This document shows positions 36,674-44,920 of a DNA stretch of 64,000 nucleotides, in pieces (position 1 is the first letter of the stretch; the number at the start of each line of letters is the position of its first letter). A program made the translations under genes and the position numbers. Location: positions 123,282-187,281 of the forward strand of contig NZ_LAJC01000002.1 in assembly GCF_000981225.1 (NCBI RefSeq), in the 5' to 3' direction. A model generated the notes under the pieces. It did not search any database, was not told where the DNA came from, and saw nothing but the letters and a program-made list of their open reading frames with translations. Source of the stretch: Allosalinactinospora lopnorensis. GTDB taxonomy: Bacteria > Actinomycetota > Actinomycetes > Streptosporangiales > Streptosporangiaceae.

Positions 36674-37375
36674 GTGGCCACCCACGCCGAACGAGGACCC
36701 GAACCCCGCATTCCGTTGAGTAGAGAGCGGGTGTTGCGGGCCGCGGTCGACCTCGCCGACGAGGGCGGCATCGAGTCACTCACGATGCGCCGCCTCGCCG
36801 AGGAACTGGGGGCCGAGGCGATGTCGCTCTACTACCACGTGGCCAACAAGGAAGAAGTCCTGGACGGCATCGTGGATGTCATCGCCGGGGAGATCAACGA
36901 GGCCGCCGACCGGATCGACGTGCCCTCCAAGGGGGTCGGCTGGAAGAAGGCCGTGCGGCAGAGGGTTCTGTCCGCCCGCGAGGTGCTCCTTCGCCACTCC
37001 TGGGCGCCCGGCCTCTTCGCCACCCGCACCAACGAGAGTCCGGCGGTCCTGCGGTACTTCGACGCCTTGGTCGGGCTCATGCGAGACGGCGGCTTCTCCT
37101 ACGACCTGACCCACCACGCGCTGCACGCCTTGGGCAGCCGGGCCCTGGGGTTCACCCAGGAGCTGTTCGACACGGGTGACGGGGCCGGTGACGAGAAAGC
37201 CGACGCCGTGTTGGAAAGCATGGCCGAACAGCTCCCCAACCTCGTCGGAATGATGACCGAGATCGTGCACGACGACCCCGACTCCACGCTGGGCCGGTGC
37301 GACGACCAGACCGAGTTCGAGTTCGGGCTGGACATCATCCTCGACGGTCTCGACAGGATGCGCGAGACGGCCTGA
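36674..37375 (+). CDS. TetR-family regulator (TetR_C_1 type)
   Basis: 233 aa, GTG start after GGAGGGAGG. HTH: SRERVLRAAVDLADEGGIESLTMRRLAEELGAEAMSLYYHVANKEEVLDGIVDVIAGEI. The C-terminal ligand domain (WAPGLFATRTNESPAVLRYFDALVGLMRDGGFSYDLTHHALHALGSRALGFTQELFD) is the type whose genes usually neighbour a zinc-dependent alcohol dehydrogenase or quinone reductase. That target survives only as an N-terminal stub at 37984, behind a fine palindromic operator at 37707. Confidence 0.88.
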   Translation: MATHAERGPEPRIPLSRERVLRAAVDLADEGGIESLTMRRLAEELGAEAMSLYYHVANKEEVLDGIVDVIAGEINEAADRIDVPSKGVGWKKAVRQRVLSAREVLLRHSWAPGLFATRTNESPAVLRYFDALVGLMRDGGFSYDLTHHALHALGSRALGFTQELFDTGDGAGDEKADAVLESMAEQLPNLVGMMTEIVHDDPDSTLGRCDDQTEFEFGLDIILDGLDRMRETA

Positions 37376-37706
37376 CCTCCATGACTTCGGCTGCCGGCGG
37401 GTCGATCCGCCCGCCTTCCCCGCCCGGAAACGGTGCCGGGACCGTTCCTGCCGGTTCCCGGCCGGGGGCCGCCGTGAGACGACGGCCCGCGGAGCAGGTG
37501 CGGAACTCCTGACGTCCGCGGCCGCCGCGATCTCCTGGGAGCGGTTCGGCGGCGTGGTGCCTCCGCTCCTTCAAAGGGGTGGGCGCGGAGTCCACGCTGG
37601 TGCCGCTTCACCCGCTCGTCCGCGGGGCGGCAGACCCGGATAGCCGGGTGTCGGTACGTTCGCGGTTCGCCACCGACTTCGCCTTGACCGGCTTACGCCG
37701 TATGAG
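37376..37706. other. Intergenic region, no gene seen
   Basis: 331 bp after the TetR stop. No convincing coding sequence; the first base of the operator follows directly. Confidence 0.4.
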
Positions 37707-37732
37707 TATCTTACGATGTAAGATAATCTTAC
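37707..37732. promoter_or_regulatory. Overlapping palindromes, probable TetR operator
   Basis: TATCTTAC-GAT-GTAAGATA is a perfect palindrome (37707-37725) and overlaps a second one, GTAAGAT-A-ATCTTAC (37718-37732). Such AT-rich TTAC/GTAA repeats are typical operators of TetR repressors of the TetR_C_1 type. It lies 252 bp before the truncated dehydrogenase gene. Confidence 0.75.
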
Positions 37733-37983
37733 ACTGTACGGTCACAAGATTCGTACCTCCAGGAGGAAAGGGCCCTGCGCCCGCCGGACGAAGCCGGTTC
37801 CCCTGGTGGCGGGGATGCCACCGGGACGTGGGGGTTTCCGGGAGACGCCGGTCGTCATGCGGATCCGGGAACCCCCGGTCGGGTTTCGATCCGCCGCCCA
37901 CTCCATCTCCCGGGGCACGGCCCATGCCGGACCCGCCACCCGAGCACCAACCACTCACCCTCTGTAACGATGAGGAGAATGCG

Positions 37984-38097
37984 ATGAAGGCGTTCGTGCC
38001 GCGCTCCTTCGGATCACCCGACGTCTTGGATCTCGTGGACAAGGCGCGATCGGCTCTCCCCCTCGGTGCAGACGCCGCCCCGCCGCGCGACCGCTGA
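37984..38097 (+). pseudogene. N-terminal stub of a zinc-type alcohol dehydrogenase/quinone reductase
   Basis: 37 aa beginning MKAFVPRSFGSPDVLDLVDKA, the standard start of medium-chain (MDR) dehydrogenases, where MKAxVxxxYGSPDVLxLxDV leads into the catalytic domain. After about 21 residues similarity stops and the frame closes at 38097. A good ribosome-binding site (GAGGAG) remains. The rest of the gene, including NAD(P)-binding domain, is missing, apparently replaced by the PLP-enzyme gene region. It retains its operator and regulator upstream. Confidence 0.72.
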
Positions 38098-38111
38098 TCG
38101 CCTATGACCGC

Positions 38112-39041
38112 TTAGTCGGCGGGCCGCCAGTCGGCGTTCGCGCCGCAGATCACCAGGCACGGTTCGGTGCCGGGCACCCGTCCGGCCAGCCACGCGGCGA
38201 AAGGGACCGCGGCCGCGGGCTCGGCGGCGATCCGGAACTCCTCCCACAGCCGGTCGCGCGCGGCGATGATCTCGTCCTCGGTGACCAGCGCCGTCGACAC
38301 CTGGTGGGCGCGCAGCACAGCGAAGGGGACATCGCCCAGGCGGGCCGCTCCCAGCGCGGAGGACGCGACCGAGTCCACCGGTGTGTCGACCGGTTCTCCG
38401 GCGGCGAGGGCGGCGTGCAGGCTCTGGCACCCCTCCGGTTCGACCGCCACGACCCGGCGGTCGCCGGCTCCCAGGCGTACGCCCGCGACCAGCCCGCCGC
38501 CGCCTACGGCCACCGCCACGGTGTCGCATCCGGGCGCGTCGGCCGCGATCTCGTGACCGATCGTGCCCTGCCCGGCCGCGACGGACGGGTCGTCGTAGGC
38601 GTGCAGGTAGCGCACTCCTTCGGTCTCGGCGTGCCGGCGGGCCGCCTCGGCCGCGACGGCGTAGTGCTCGCCGAGGCGGACCAGCTCCGCTCCGGAGGCC
38701 TCCAGCCTGCGCGCCTTGGCCTCGGGGACCGTCTCGGGCACGTAGACGACGGCCTTGATTCCCAGCAGCCGGGCCGCTGTGGCCACCCCCAAGCCGTGGT
38801 TGCCGCCGGAGGCGGTGATGACGCGGCTGGTCGGCCCGCCGGAGAGGAGGGCGTTGAGAGCGCCGCGGAGCTTGAACGCCCCGGTCAACTGGAGGTGTTC
38901 CAGCTTCAGGGCCAGCGGGCGCCCGTCGATGCTGGCATGCAGCACCGGAGTGCGGCGTACATAGCGCGAGATCCGTTCGGCGGCCGCGCGGACGTCGACG
39001 GCCGTCGGGACGTGGGCCGGAAGCGTCGTATGCGAGGTCAT
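38112..39041 (-). CDS. PLP-dependent threonine/serine dehydratase-like enzyme
   Basis: 309 aa. Fold type II PLP enzyme: TPVLHASIDGRPLALKLEHLQLTGAFKLRGALNAL with the Schiff-base Lys in FKLRGA, VITASGGNHGLGVATAARLLGIKAVVYVP, VAVAVGGGGLVAGVRLG (phosphate-binding Gly run) and LVICGANAD. It resembles the catalytic domain of threonine/serine ammonia-lyases, without a C-terminal ACT regulatory domain. It may act on serine, threonine or 3-hydroxyaspartate. A LysR gene is divergent, so control by it is likely. Confidence 0.87.
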   Translation of the reverse strand: MTSHTTLPAHVPTAVDVRAAAERISRYVRRTPVLHASIDGRPLALKLEHLQLTGAFKLRGALNALLSGGPTSRVITASGGNHGLGVATAARLLGIKAVVYVPETVPEAKARRLEASGAELVRLGEHYAVAAEAARRHAETEGVRYLHAYDDPSVAAGQGTIGHEIAADAPGCDTVAVAVGGGGLVAGVRLGAGDRRVVAVEPEGCQSLHAALAAGEPVDTPVDSVASSALGAARLGDVPFAVLRAHQVSTALVTEDEIIAARDRLWEEFRIAAEPAAAVPFAAWLAGRVPGTEPCLVICGANADWRPAD

Positions 39042-39189
39042 ACCGCCACTCTGCCCTTGGCCGTGCTTAAGTTAAAGTTGGTACTGCTAACGAAGATTAA
39101 GCAGCGCTTTATACCGGAACCGCTGTCCCGGCGGTTGAGCGAGGACGGTGGCCGCAGGGGTTGCAGCCGCCGCGGGGAGGCGGACCTCG

Positions 39190-40092
39190 ATGCTGGACGC
39201 CAACCGGGTGCGGGTACTGGTGGAGATCGCGCACGCCGGATCGATCGCCTCGGCCGCCGAGCGGATGTCGTTCACCCCTCCTGCGCTCTCCCAGCAGCTC
39301 GCCAAGCTCGAACGCGAGGTCGGCTGCGTTCTCGTGGAGCGGGGCCGCGCCGGTGTGCGGCTCACCGCTGCGGGGCGGGTGCTGCTGGAGCACGGCGAAC
39401 GGGTCCTCGGTGAACTGCGCGACGCCGAGGCGGCCGTGCGCGCCACAGCGGGGGAGGCGCCGCAGCGGCTGTCCATGGGAGCCTTCGCCAGCGCCGGGAA
39501 GATACTGGTGCCCAGTGCGCTCGCGGCGTTCGGCCGGGCCCATCCGCACGTTCGACTGGCCCTGTCCGACGTGGAGCCGCCCGGCGGGTATGGATCGGTG
39601 ACCTCGGGTGACCTGGACCTGCTCATCACCCACCGCTATCCGGGCACCGCACTGCCCCAGGTCACCGGATTGCACCGGGAGCAGATCCTGGTCGATCCGC
39701 TGCTGCTGGTGCTGCCCGAAGGGCACCCGGCGGCCGGCGGCTCCCCGCACCTGGCAGACCTGGCCGGTGAGGAGTGGATCTGCGGAGCGCCGGGCATCTC
39801 CAACCGGATCGCGCTGGAGTACGCGGCCGAGTCCGAGGGGGTCCGGCTCACGGTGGCCTACGAGACCCGCGACTACGAGGTCACGCTGGCCCTGATCCGC
39901 TCCGGTGTCGGTATCGGCCTGATCCCGCAGACCATCCTGCGTGCCGCGCCGGGTTCCGACTGGTCGGCCGTTCCGCTGTCCGGGGCCGAAACGGCGCGGG
40001 AGATCTACGTCGTGCACCGCAACCGTCCACGCAGCCCGGTCCCGGCGATGGTGGACATGCTGCGCGGGGCGGCGCGTCGCGCCCTCGGCTGA
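39190..40092 (+). CDS. LysR-family transcriptional regulator
   Basis: 300 aa from ATG 39190, preceded by GGGGAGGCGGA. HTH: NRVRVLVEIAHAGSIASAAERMSFTPPALSQQLAKLEREVGCVLVERGRAGVRLTAAGRVLLEHGERVL. Effector domain contains GDLDLLITHRYPG and ALIRSGVGIGLIPQTIL. Divergent from the PLP dehydratase gene, with 148 bp between; the classic LysR arrangement suggests it regulates that gene. Confidence 0.88.
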   Translation: MLDANRVRVLVEIAHAGSIASAAERMSFTPPALSQQLAKLEREVGCVLVERGRAGVRLTAAGRVLLEHGERVLGELRDAEAAVRATAGEAPQRLSMGAFASAGKILVPSALAAFGRAHPHVRLALSDVEPPGGYGSVTSGDLDLLITHRYPGTALPQVTGLHREQILVDPLLLVLPEGHPAAGGSPHLADLAGEEWICGAPGISNRIALEYAAESEGVRLTVAYETRDYEVTLALIRSGVGIGLIPQTILRAAPGSDWSAVPLSGAETAREIYVVHRNRPRSPVPAMVDMLRGAARRALG

Positions 40093-40482
40093 GCGGTCTG
40101 CCGCCCGGGCCGGGCCAGGGGAGCGTTCAGCCCCCCCTTGACATTTTGTGAATCTACGATGTAAAGGCAGGGGATGTGAGCATCCCTCAGCCACCACGGC
40201 GAAGCACACCGGGCACTCCTCGGCGACCATGCACCCGCCTCCGGATCGGATGACTCTCCGGTGCTTCGGCGACGGTTGGTTCGTCCCTGATCACGAAGCG
40301 ACGAGTGAGTGCGGGGTAGGACAAAGGGAACGGCCCCGCCCTCCTGAGCCCGCGCCGCAGCCCCGCACCCGGTTCCGGCCTCGGAAGGTTGCGCCCGAGG
40401 AAGGCGCACACAACGACCGATTTTCCCCGAATTCGGGAACTCTCCTACGCGCGTCGATGAATGCGGGACTTCGCGGGGTCGG
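40093..40482. other. Intergenic region at the left edge of the biosynthetic region
   Basis: 390 bp between LysR and the convergently read methyltransferase. It contains TTGACA at 40138-40143, a -35-like hexamer on the plus strand, then ATCTACGATGTAAAGGC (40152-40168). A perfect palindrome CCCGAATTCGGG lies at 40426-40437. I see no gene. Confidence 0.45.
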
Positions 40483-41313
40483 TCAGTCGGCGTGTCGTTG
40501 CGAGTGCGCCGCGGCGTCCGCCTGCAACTGCCCCGAATACTTGATTTTTCCACCTGTTTCCGCGTACCGGAGGGAGTGCACTCCGCTCGTCCGGCGAAGG
40601 ACGGTAATGCTGTTCTGCATCAGTTTGTGCGGCTCCAGCAGATTGACTGTCTCCAGCTCTCCCGGATTCGACCGCTGGAACGCCTTGATGTAACGGATCA
40701 GGGCCTCGCCCTCCGGATAGGTGGTGAGGTAATGCATGACCACCATCCCGCCGTCCGGGTTGATCAGTTCCCAGAAATGGTCGAAGAAGTACAGGCATTC
40801 CCAGGCGTCGACCCAGGCGAAGTCGATGGGAGTGGAATCCTCCGGAAGGAGGTCGCGCGACGTGCGGAGATCGGTGTCGATCACGGATACGAAGTCCGCG
40901 AGCCGGAGTTTTCGGAGCACCTCCAGGACCTGTCTCGCGGAGGAATCCTCCATGGACAGATCGTCCACGGCCACCATCTTGGGGCGGTGGGGGGTGAGAT
41001 GGGAGGCGGGCGTCACCAGAGGTGGGTGTTCCAGGAGCCAGGAGTCGTCCAACTCGCCCCCCGCGTCCAGGTGGCGCCGGGTCTTGACCGCGAGGGCCTC
41101 GGACTCGGCCCGTGCCTGCTCCTCGGTTCCCGCGAGGGCTGCGGCGAGGAAGGGCGTCGTATACCCCATCCCCACCTCCAGTACCCGGCGCGGCCGGAGG
41201 AACCCGATGAGATCGGCCAGTAGAGGGGCCACGGACTCGGTGCCCATGCCGGGCACGGCCAGTTCGGCCACCGCGTTTCGGAATTCCGGATCAGTGATTC
41301 TGCTCGGACGCAC
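40483..41313 (-). CDS. Class I SAM-dependent methyltransferase (Methyltransf_24-like)
   Basis: 276 aa. SAM motif RRVLEVGMGYTTPFLAAALAG, then DFVSVIDTDLRTSRDLLPEDSTPIDFAWVDAWECLYFFDHFWELINPDGGMVVMHYLTTYPEGEALIRYIKAFQ. The Asp-Ala-Trp motif after beta-4 is like O-methyltransferases of the FkbM/Methyltransf_24 groups. It is the last gene of a minus-strand run (oxidoreductase, RidA, this) next to the NRPS/PKS cluster. It could methylate the cluster product, for instance the hydroxy group of a hydroxymalonyl unit, but this is inference. Confidence 0.75.
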   Translation of the reverse strand: MRPSRITDPEFRNAVAELAVPGMGTESVAPLLADLIGFLRPRRVLEVGMGYTTPFLAAALAGTEEQARAESEALAVKTRRHLDAGGELDDSWLLEHPPLVTPASHLTPHRPKMVAVDDLSMEDSSARQVLEVLRKLRLADFVSVIDTDLRTSRDLLPEDSTPIDFAWVDAWECLYFFDHFWELINPDGGMVVMHYLTTYPEGEALIRYIKAFQRSNPGELETVNLLEPHKLMQNSITVLRRTSGVHSLRYAETGGKIKYSGQLQADAAAHSQRHAD

Positions 41314-41353
41314 CTGTCTCCTCGTTCATCTCGCTCCGATGCGACCCATGGCC

Positions 41354-41761
41354 TCACTCGCTCCCGACCGCGGCCACCACCTCCACTTCGATCAGGGCCT
41401 CCGGCTTGAAGAGCCGCGGCACCTCGACAGTGGTGCTTGCCGGGGGGTCGGGCAGGAGGCGCTTCTTGTACGCGCTCGCGTACTCGGGCCTCCGGTCGAG
41501 ATCCGTGAGGAATGCGGTGATCTTTACGATGTCGGAGAACGCTGCACCGTGTGCGTCGAGCAGCTGTCCGATGGTCTCGAAGATCCGCTCGGCCTGGGCG
41601 GCCATGTCGCCGGGGGCGACCACACGTCCGTCGTCGTCGAGAGCGATCTGCCCCGCGACGTAAAGCAGTGAGCCGCCGCCGACATCAACCCTGACCACCT
41701 GCGAGTAAGGGCCGGCGGGGGCGGGAGCGCCGGCGGGGTTGTCGAAGGTTTTGATCATCAA
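41354..41761 (-). CDS. RidA (YjgF/YER057c) family protein
   Basis: 135 aa. Rid motifs: PAPAGPYSQVVRVDVGGGSLLYVAGQIALDDDGRVV, DIVKITAFLTDLDRRPEYASAYKKRLLPDPPASTTVEVPRLFKPEALIEVEVVA. The Arg that binds carboxylate in RidA (normally R105 in CxRVxVxxLP-like segment) is not obviously present, since the segment reads VPRLFKPEALIEVEV, where PR may serve. RidA hydrolyses reactive enamine/imine intermediates from PLP enzymes. Members occur in natural-product clusters, and this one adjoins one. Confidence 0.85.
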   Translation of the reverse strand: MMIKTFDNPAGAPAPAGPYSQVVRVDVGGGSLLYVAGQIALDDDGRVVAPGDMAAQAERIFETIGQLLDAHGAAFSDIVKITAFLTDLDRRPEYASAYKKRLLPDPPASTTVEVPRLFKPEALIEVEVVAAVGSE

Positions 41762-41882
41762 AGCTCCTCACCTGTGGGGGCGTATGTCCGGGCGCGCCGG
41801 CATCTGTCCTGCGACCCGGCTCCTCATCGCCGGGCGGGAACACCGCACCCTCTCTGACGGGGGCGATCTCCTATCCGTGGGC

Positions 41883-42728
41883 CTACTGCCGCAGGAAACG
41901 GACGACCGAGCTGACGTCCTGGTCGTCGAGTCCGGCGGCTCGTCCGGCGGCGAGTTGCGCTCGCGCCGCCGCGACGACGCCGTTCTCGTGCGCCCCCTCG
42001 GTCAGCGCCAACGCCAGGTCCTTTTCCGCGAGGCCGAGTGCGAACGCGGTCGGCGGTGCCTCAGCGGCGGTGATCCGGTCCCGCAACCGGGTCACGAGAG
42101 CGCCCATCGGTGTCTCGGAGAGCACGTCGAGAGTGGTCTCGGGGTCCAGCCCGAGGTGGTCGGCGAGTTTCACCGCCTCGCCGATCGTCACGATCGAGGT
42201 GATGAACGAGAGGTTCGCGGCGAGTTTCATGGCTGCGCCGTCGCCGAGGCCACCTACGTGGTGCGGGGTGCCGAGCACGCTGAGAGGTTCACGGCATACC
42301 TCGATGTCCTCGGCGCTCCCGCCCAGGAAGATCTTCAGCTCGCCCGCGGAGGCTTGGGGAAGGCTGCCGAGCACCGGCCCGTCGGCGAGGCGCGTCCCTG
42401 AGGGGAGCCGCTCGCGCAGCTTCGCGATGGCGGAGGGGCCGACCGTCGACATCTCGACGACCATGGCGCCTGGTGAGAGGCCGGCCGCCGCTCCCTCCGG
42501 GCCGAAGAACGTGTCGTCGACCGCGGTCGGATCCGCCAGCATCGTGATGACCAGATCGCGTCCGGCCGCGGTCTCCACAGGGGTGCCGCCTATCTTGGCC
42601 CCTGCTTCGAGGAAATCTTCGGTGCGGGAGGCCGTCCGATTCCAGACGGCCAGGTCGTAGCCGTGGTCCGCCAGCCGGCGCGCCATTAGTGCGCCCATAC
42701 GGCCGAGCCCGAGAAAACCGATGCGCAT
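41883..42728 (-). CDS. NAD(P)-dependent 3-hydroxyisobutyrate dehydrogenase-like oxidoreductase
   Basis: 281 aa from ATG 42728, directly at the Rossmann motif MRIGFLGLGRMGALMARRLADHGYDLAVWNRT. Beta-hydroxyacid dehydrogenase marks: VVEMSTVGPSAI, DGPVLGSLPQASAGELKIFLGG (substrate-binding DxPVxGxxxxAxxGxL), and GDGAAMKLAANLSFITSIVTIGEAV with catalytic Lys in MKLA. It might be an imine reductase relative or glyoxylate reductase type. It reads away from the NRPS genes and may supply or tailor a precursor. Confidence 0.85.
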   Translation of the reverse strand: MRIGFLGLGRMGALMARRLADHGYDLAVWNRTASRTEDFLEAGAKIGGTPVETAAGRDLVITMLADPTAVDDTFFGPEGAAAGLSPGAMVVEMSTVGPSAIAKLRERLPSGTRLADGPVLGSLPQASAGELKIFLGGSAEDIEVCREPLSVLGTPHHVGGLGDGAAMKLAANLSFITSIVTIGEAVKLADHLGLDPETTLDVLSETPMGALVTRLRDRITAAEAPPTAFALGLAEKDLALALTEGAHENGVVAAARAQLAAGRAAGLDDQDVSSVVRFLRQ

Positions 42729-43075
42729 GGTCCGTGAGCGTAGCGCACAACAATGCGTTTCACTGGTCTGATTTTCCATAGGGCTCGTATTATCGCTGGT
42801 CATCGCTTTCGCAATAGATGGGGCCTGATGTGGCCATGATCAAGTGGCCTGATTCTGCGATCCGCGCTGGTCTTGGCCGACGTGCCGAATCCCCTGGTCG
42901 AGCTGTTTCCGGGGGACGGAATGCTGGCCGAAATGCCGGATTTTTCCTCTCTTGTGCGCCGGCCGGTGTCCGGTTGCGGACAGACATTTCGAACTCGCGC
43001 TGTTTTGACTACTCTGACCGGGGTTGCGGCGCTCGGTCGGATGAAGCCACCGTCCGGTCTTTCTGTGAGCGCGAT
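42729..43075. other. Divergent intergenic region before the NRPS operon
   Basis: About 350 bp, noticeably less GC-rich than coding sequence. It should contain the operon promoter. I see no gene and no certain promoter hexamers; a direct repeat follows at its right end. Confidence 0.4.
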
Positions 43076-43107
43076 GACATCTGATCGGCATGAGGACATC
43101 TGATTGG
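43076..43107 (+). repeat. Direct repeat upstream of the NRPS/PKS operon
   Basis: GACATCTGATCGG (43076-43088) and GACATCTGATTGG (43095-43107) match at 12 of 13 positions and start 19 bp apart, just under two DNA turns. They lie 44 bp before the preferred start of the A-T gene, a fitting place for an activator site. Confidence 0.6.
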
Positions 43108-43150
43108 AAAACGTGTGTCGGGGACAGGGTCGAACGGGGAGAAATTCGCG

Positions 43151-44920
43151 GTGTCATCCAGCGATTTAATTCATGAACTCGTGGCTAATTGCGTGGAATG
43201 TCGACCGGACGCGTGCGCGGTATACGACCCGCTGACCGGTGGAGCGTTGACGTACACGGAACTGTGGGAGCGGGCGGGGTGGGTCGTCGCGGAGCTGGCG
43301 AGACGGGGGATCGGCCCCGGCGATCTCGTCGGCGTCGGCCAGAACCGCTCCATCGACCTGGTCGTGGGTTTCCTGGGCGTCCTCCGTACCGGAGCGGCCT
43401 ACCTCCCGTTGGACGCCATGGCTCCCGCCGCCCGTCTTGAGGGCATCCTCGAGGAATCGGGTACTCGCCTGGTCATGTGCTCCGCCGCGAAGCCGTGGAG
43501 CGATCTTCCTTCGCGTATCGAGCGTGTTCCGGTGCCTGCAGCCGCCCCCTCCGGCGGTTCGGTGCCCGAGACCGCTGTCGGGACGGAGGCCCCGGCCTAC
43601 GTGTGCTACACGTCCGGGTCCACAGGAAGACCCAAGGGCGTGATCGTGTCGCACCGAGCGGTGCTCCGCCTGGTCCGCAAACCGAACTTCTGCTCCATCG
43701 GCCCGGGGGACCGTGTCGCGAACCTGGCCAACCCCGCCTTCGACGTGACCACCTTCGAGATCTGGAACACGCTCGCAGTCGGCGGGACTGTCGTGGTCCT
43801 TCCCTCGCTGACGGATGTCCCCATCGACGAATGGGTGGCCATGCTGCGCGACCAGCGGATCGACACGATGTCCCTCACCACGTCGCTGTTCCACGCGGTC
43901 GCCCGGGAGCGTCCGGACGCGTTCGCGTCGGTGCGGACGCTCGCGGTCGCCGGCGAGCAGATGGATCTGGGGGCCACGCGTCGGGTCCTGGCAGCGGAGC
44001 CACCGAAAAGCCTGGTCAACGCGTACGGGCCTACGGAGGCCACCACGTTCGCGTCGTACTTCGAGTGCTCCCGGGAGAGCCTGGCAGGCCTCGACCGGGT
44101 TCCCATCGGCTTTCCCATCCAGGAGACGAGCCTCCACCTGCTCGACGAGGAGCTTGCCCCGGTGCCCTGCGGGGAGACCGGTGAACTGTGCATAGGCGGG
44201 CCCGGGGTGGCGACCGGGTACCTGGAGCGGGCCGAGCTCACCGCGGACAGGTTCGTCACCCGCCCCGAGACGGACGAAAGGATCTACCGCACCGGTGACC
44301 TGGGAAGGGAGCTACCCGGCGGCGCCATCGAGCTTCTCGGCCGCCGAGATCGGCAGGTCAAGCTACGGGGGTTCCGGATCGAGCTGGGGGAGATCGAGCG
44401 CGCCGCGGCCACAACAGGACTGGTCGACTCCGCGTTCGTCGAGAAGGTCGGTGAAGGCGAGTCGGCGACACTGATCGGGTTCGTGCTCCCGGCCGCGAAG
44501 ACAGCTCAGACGGGTGAGGAGCTGAACCGTGTCCTGGCCTCGTCGCTGCCGAGCTACATGCTGCCGTCGCGCTGGATCACGCTCGACCGCGTCCCGGTGA
44601 ACTCCACGGGAAAGGTCGACCGCGCCCGTCTGATCGCGATGCTCGACGCACCCTCGCCGGCCGCGGCACCAGGAGGGCACCCAGCGGCCGCTTCGGTGGT
44701 CGAGGAGGTGCGCCGGATCTGGTGCGAGGTGCTGGACGTTCCGCAGGTCGAGCCGACGGACAACTTCATCGACCTGGGCGGCGACTCGATGCTCGCCGCG
44801 CGGGCGACGGAAATGATCCGGGAGCGGATCGACCCGGAGGCGGATCCGGCCCTTGTGCTGCTGAGCGACTCGCTGACCGAACTGGCGGGGCAGCTCCGAG
44901 CGAGGGGAGCGGTGGTTTGA
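43151..44920 (+). CDS. NRPS loading/initiation protein, A-T didomain
   Basis: 589 aa from GTG 43151, with GGGGAG at 43136-43141; GTG 43115 is in frame but poorly preceded. Adenylation domain (about 10-490): CYTSGSTGRPKGVIVSHRAV (A3), NPAFDVTTFEIWNTLAVGG (A4), NAYGPTEAT (A5), GELCIGGPGVATGYL (A7 start), YRTGDLGR and LGRRDRQVKLRGFRIELGEIE (A7-A8), VNSTGKVDR (A10 Lys). By hand alignment to GrsA the specificity residues read about D-V-F-S-A-A-A-T-F; the leading Asp indicates an alpha-amino acid but I cannot name it. The carrier domain has DNFIDLGGDSMLAARATEMI with the phosphopantetheine Ser. It shares TTGA with the next gene. Confidence 0.9.
   Translation: MSSSDLIHELVANCVECRPDACAVYDPLTGGALTYTELWERAGWVVAELARRGIGPGDLVGVGQNRSIDLVVGFLGVLRTGAAYLPLDAMAPAARLEGILEESGTRLVMCSAAKPWSDLPSRIERVPVPAAAPSGGSVPETAVGTEAPAYVCYTSGSTGRPKGVIVSHRAVLRLVRKPNFCSIGPGDRVANLANPAFDVTTFEIWNTLAVGGTVVVLPSLTDVPIDEWVAMLRDQRIDTMSLTTSLFHAVARERPDAFASVRTLAVAGEQMDLGATRRVLAAEPPKSLVNAYGPTEATTFASYFECSRESLAGLDRVPIGFPIQETSLHLLDEELAPVPCGETGELCIGGPGVATGYLERAELTADRFVTRPETDERIYRTGDLGRELPGGAIELLGRRDRQVKLRGFRIELGEIERAAATTGLVDSAFVEKVGEGESATLIGFVLPAAKTAQTGEELNRVLASSLPSYMLPSRWITLDRVPVNSTGKVDRARLIAMLDAPSPAAAPGGHPAAASVVEEVRRIWCEVLDVPQVEPTDNFIDLGGDSMLAARATEMIRERIDPEADPALVLLSDSLTELAGQLRARGAVV

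Noticed and set aside
40426..40437. Palindrome CCCGAATTCGGG downstream of the methyltransferase stop
   Set aside because: Only six-base arms without a loop; too weak to call a terminator or operator.
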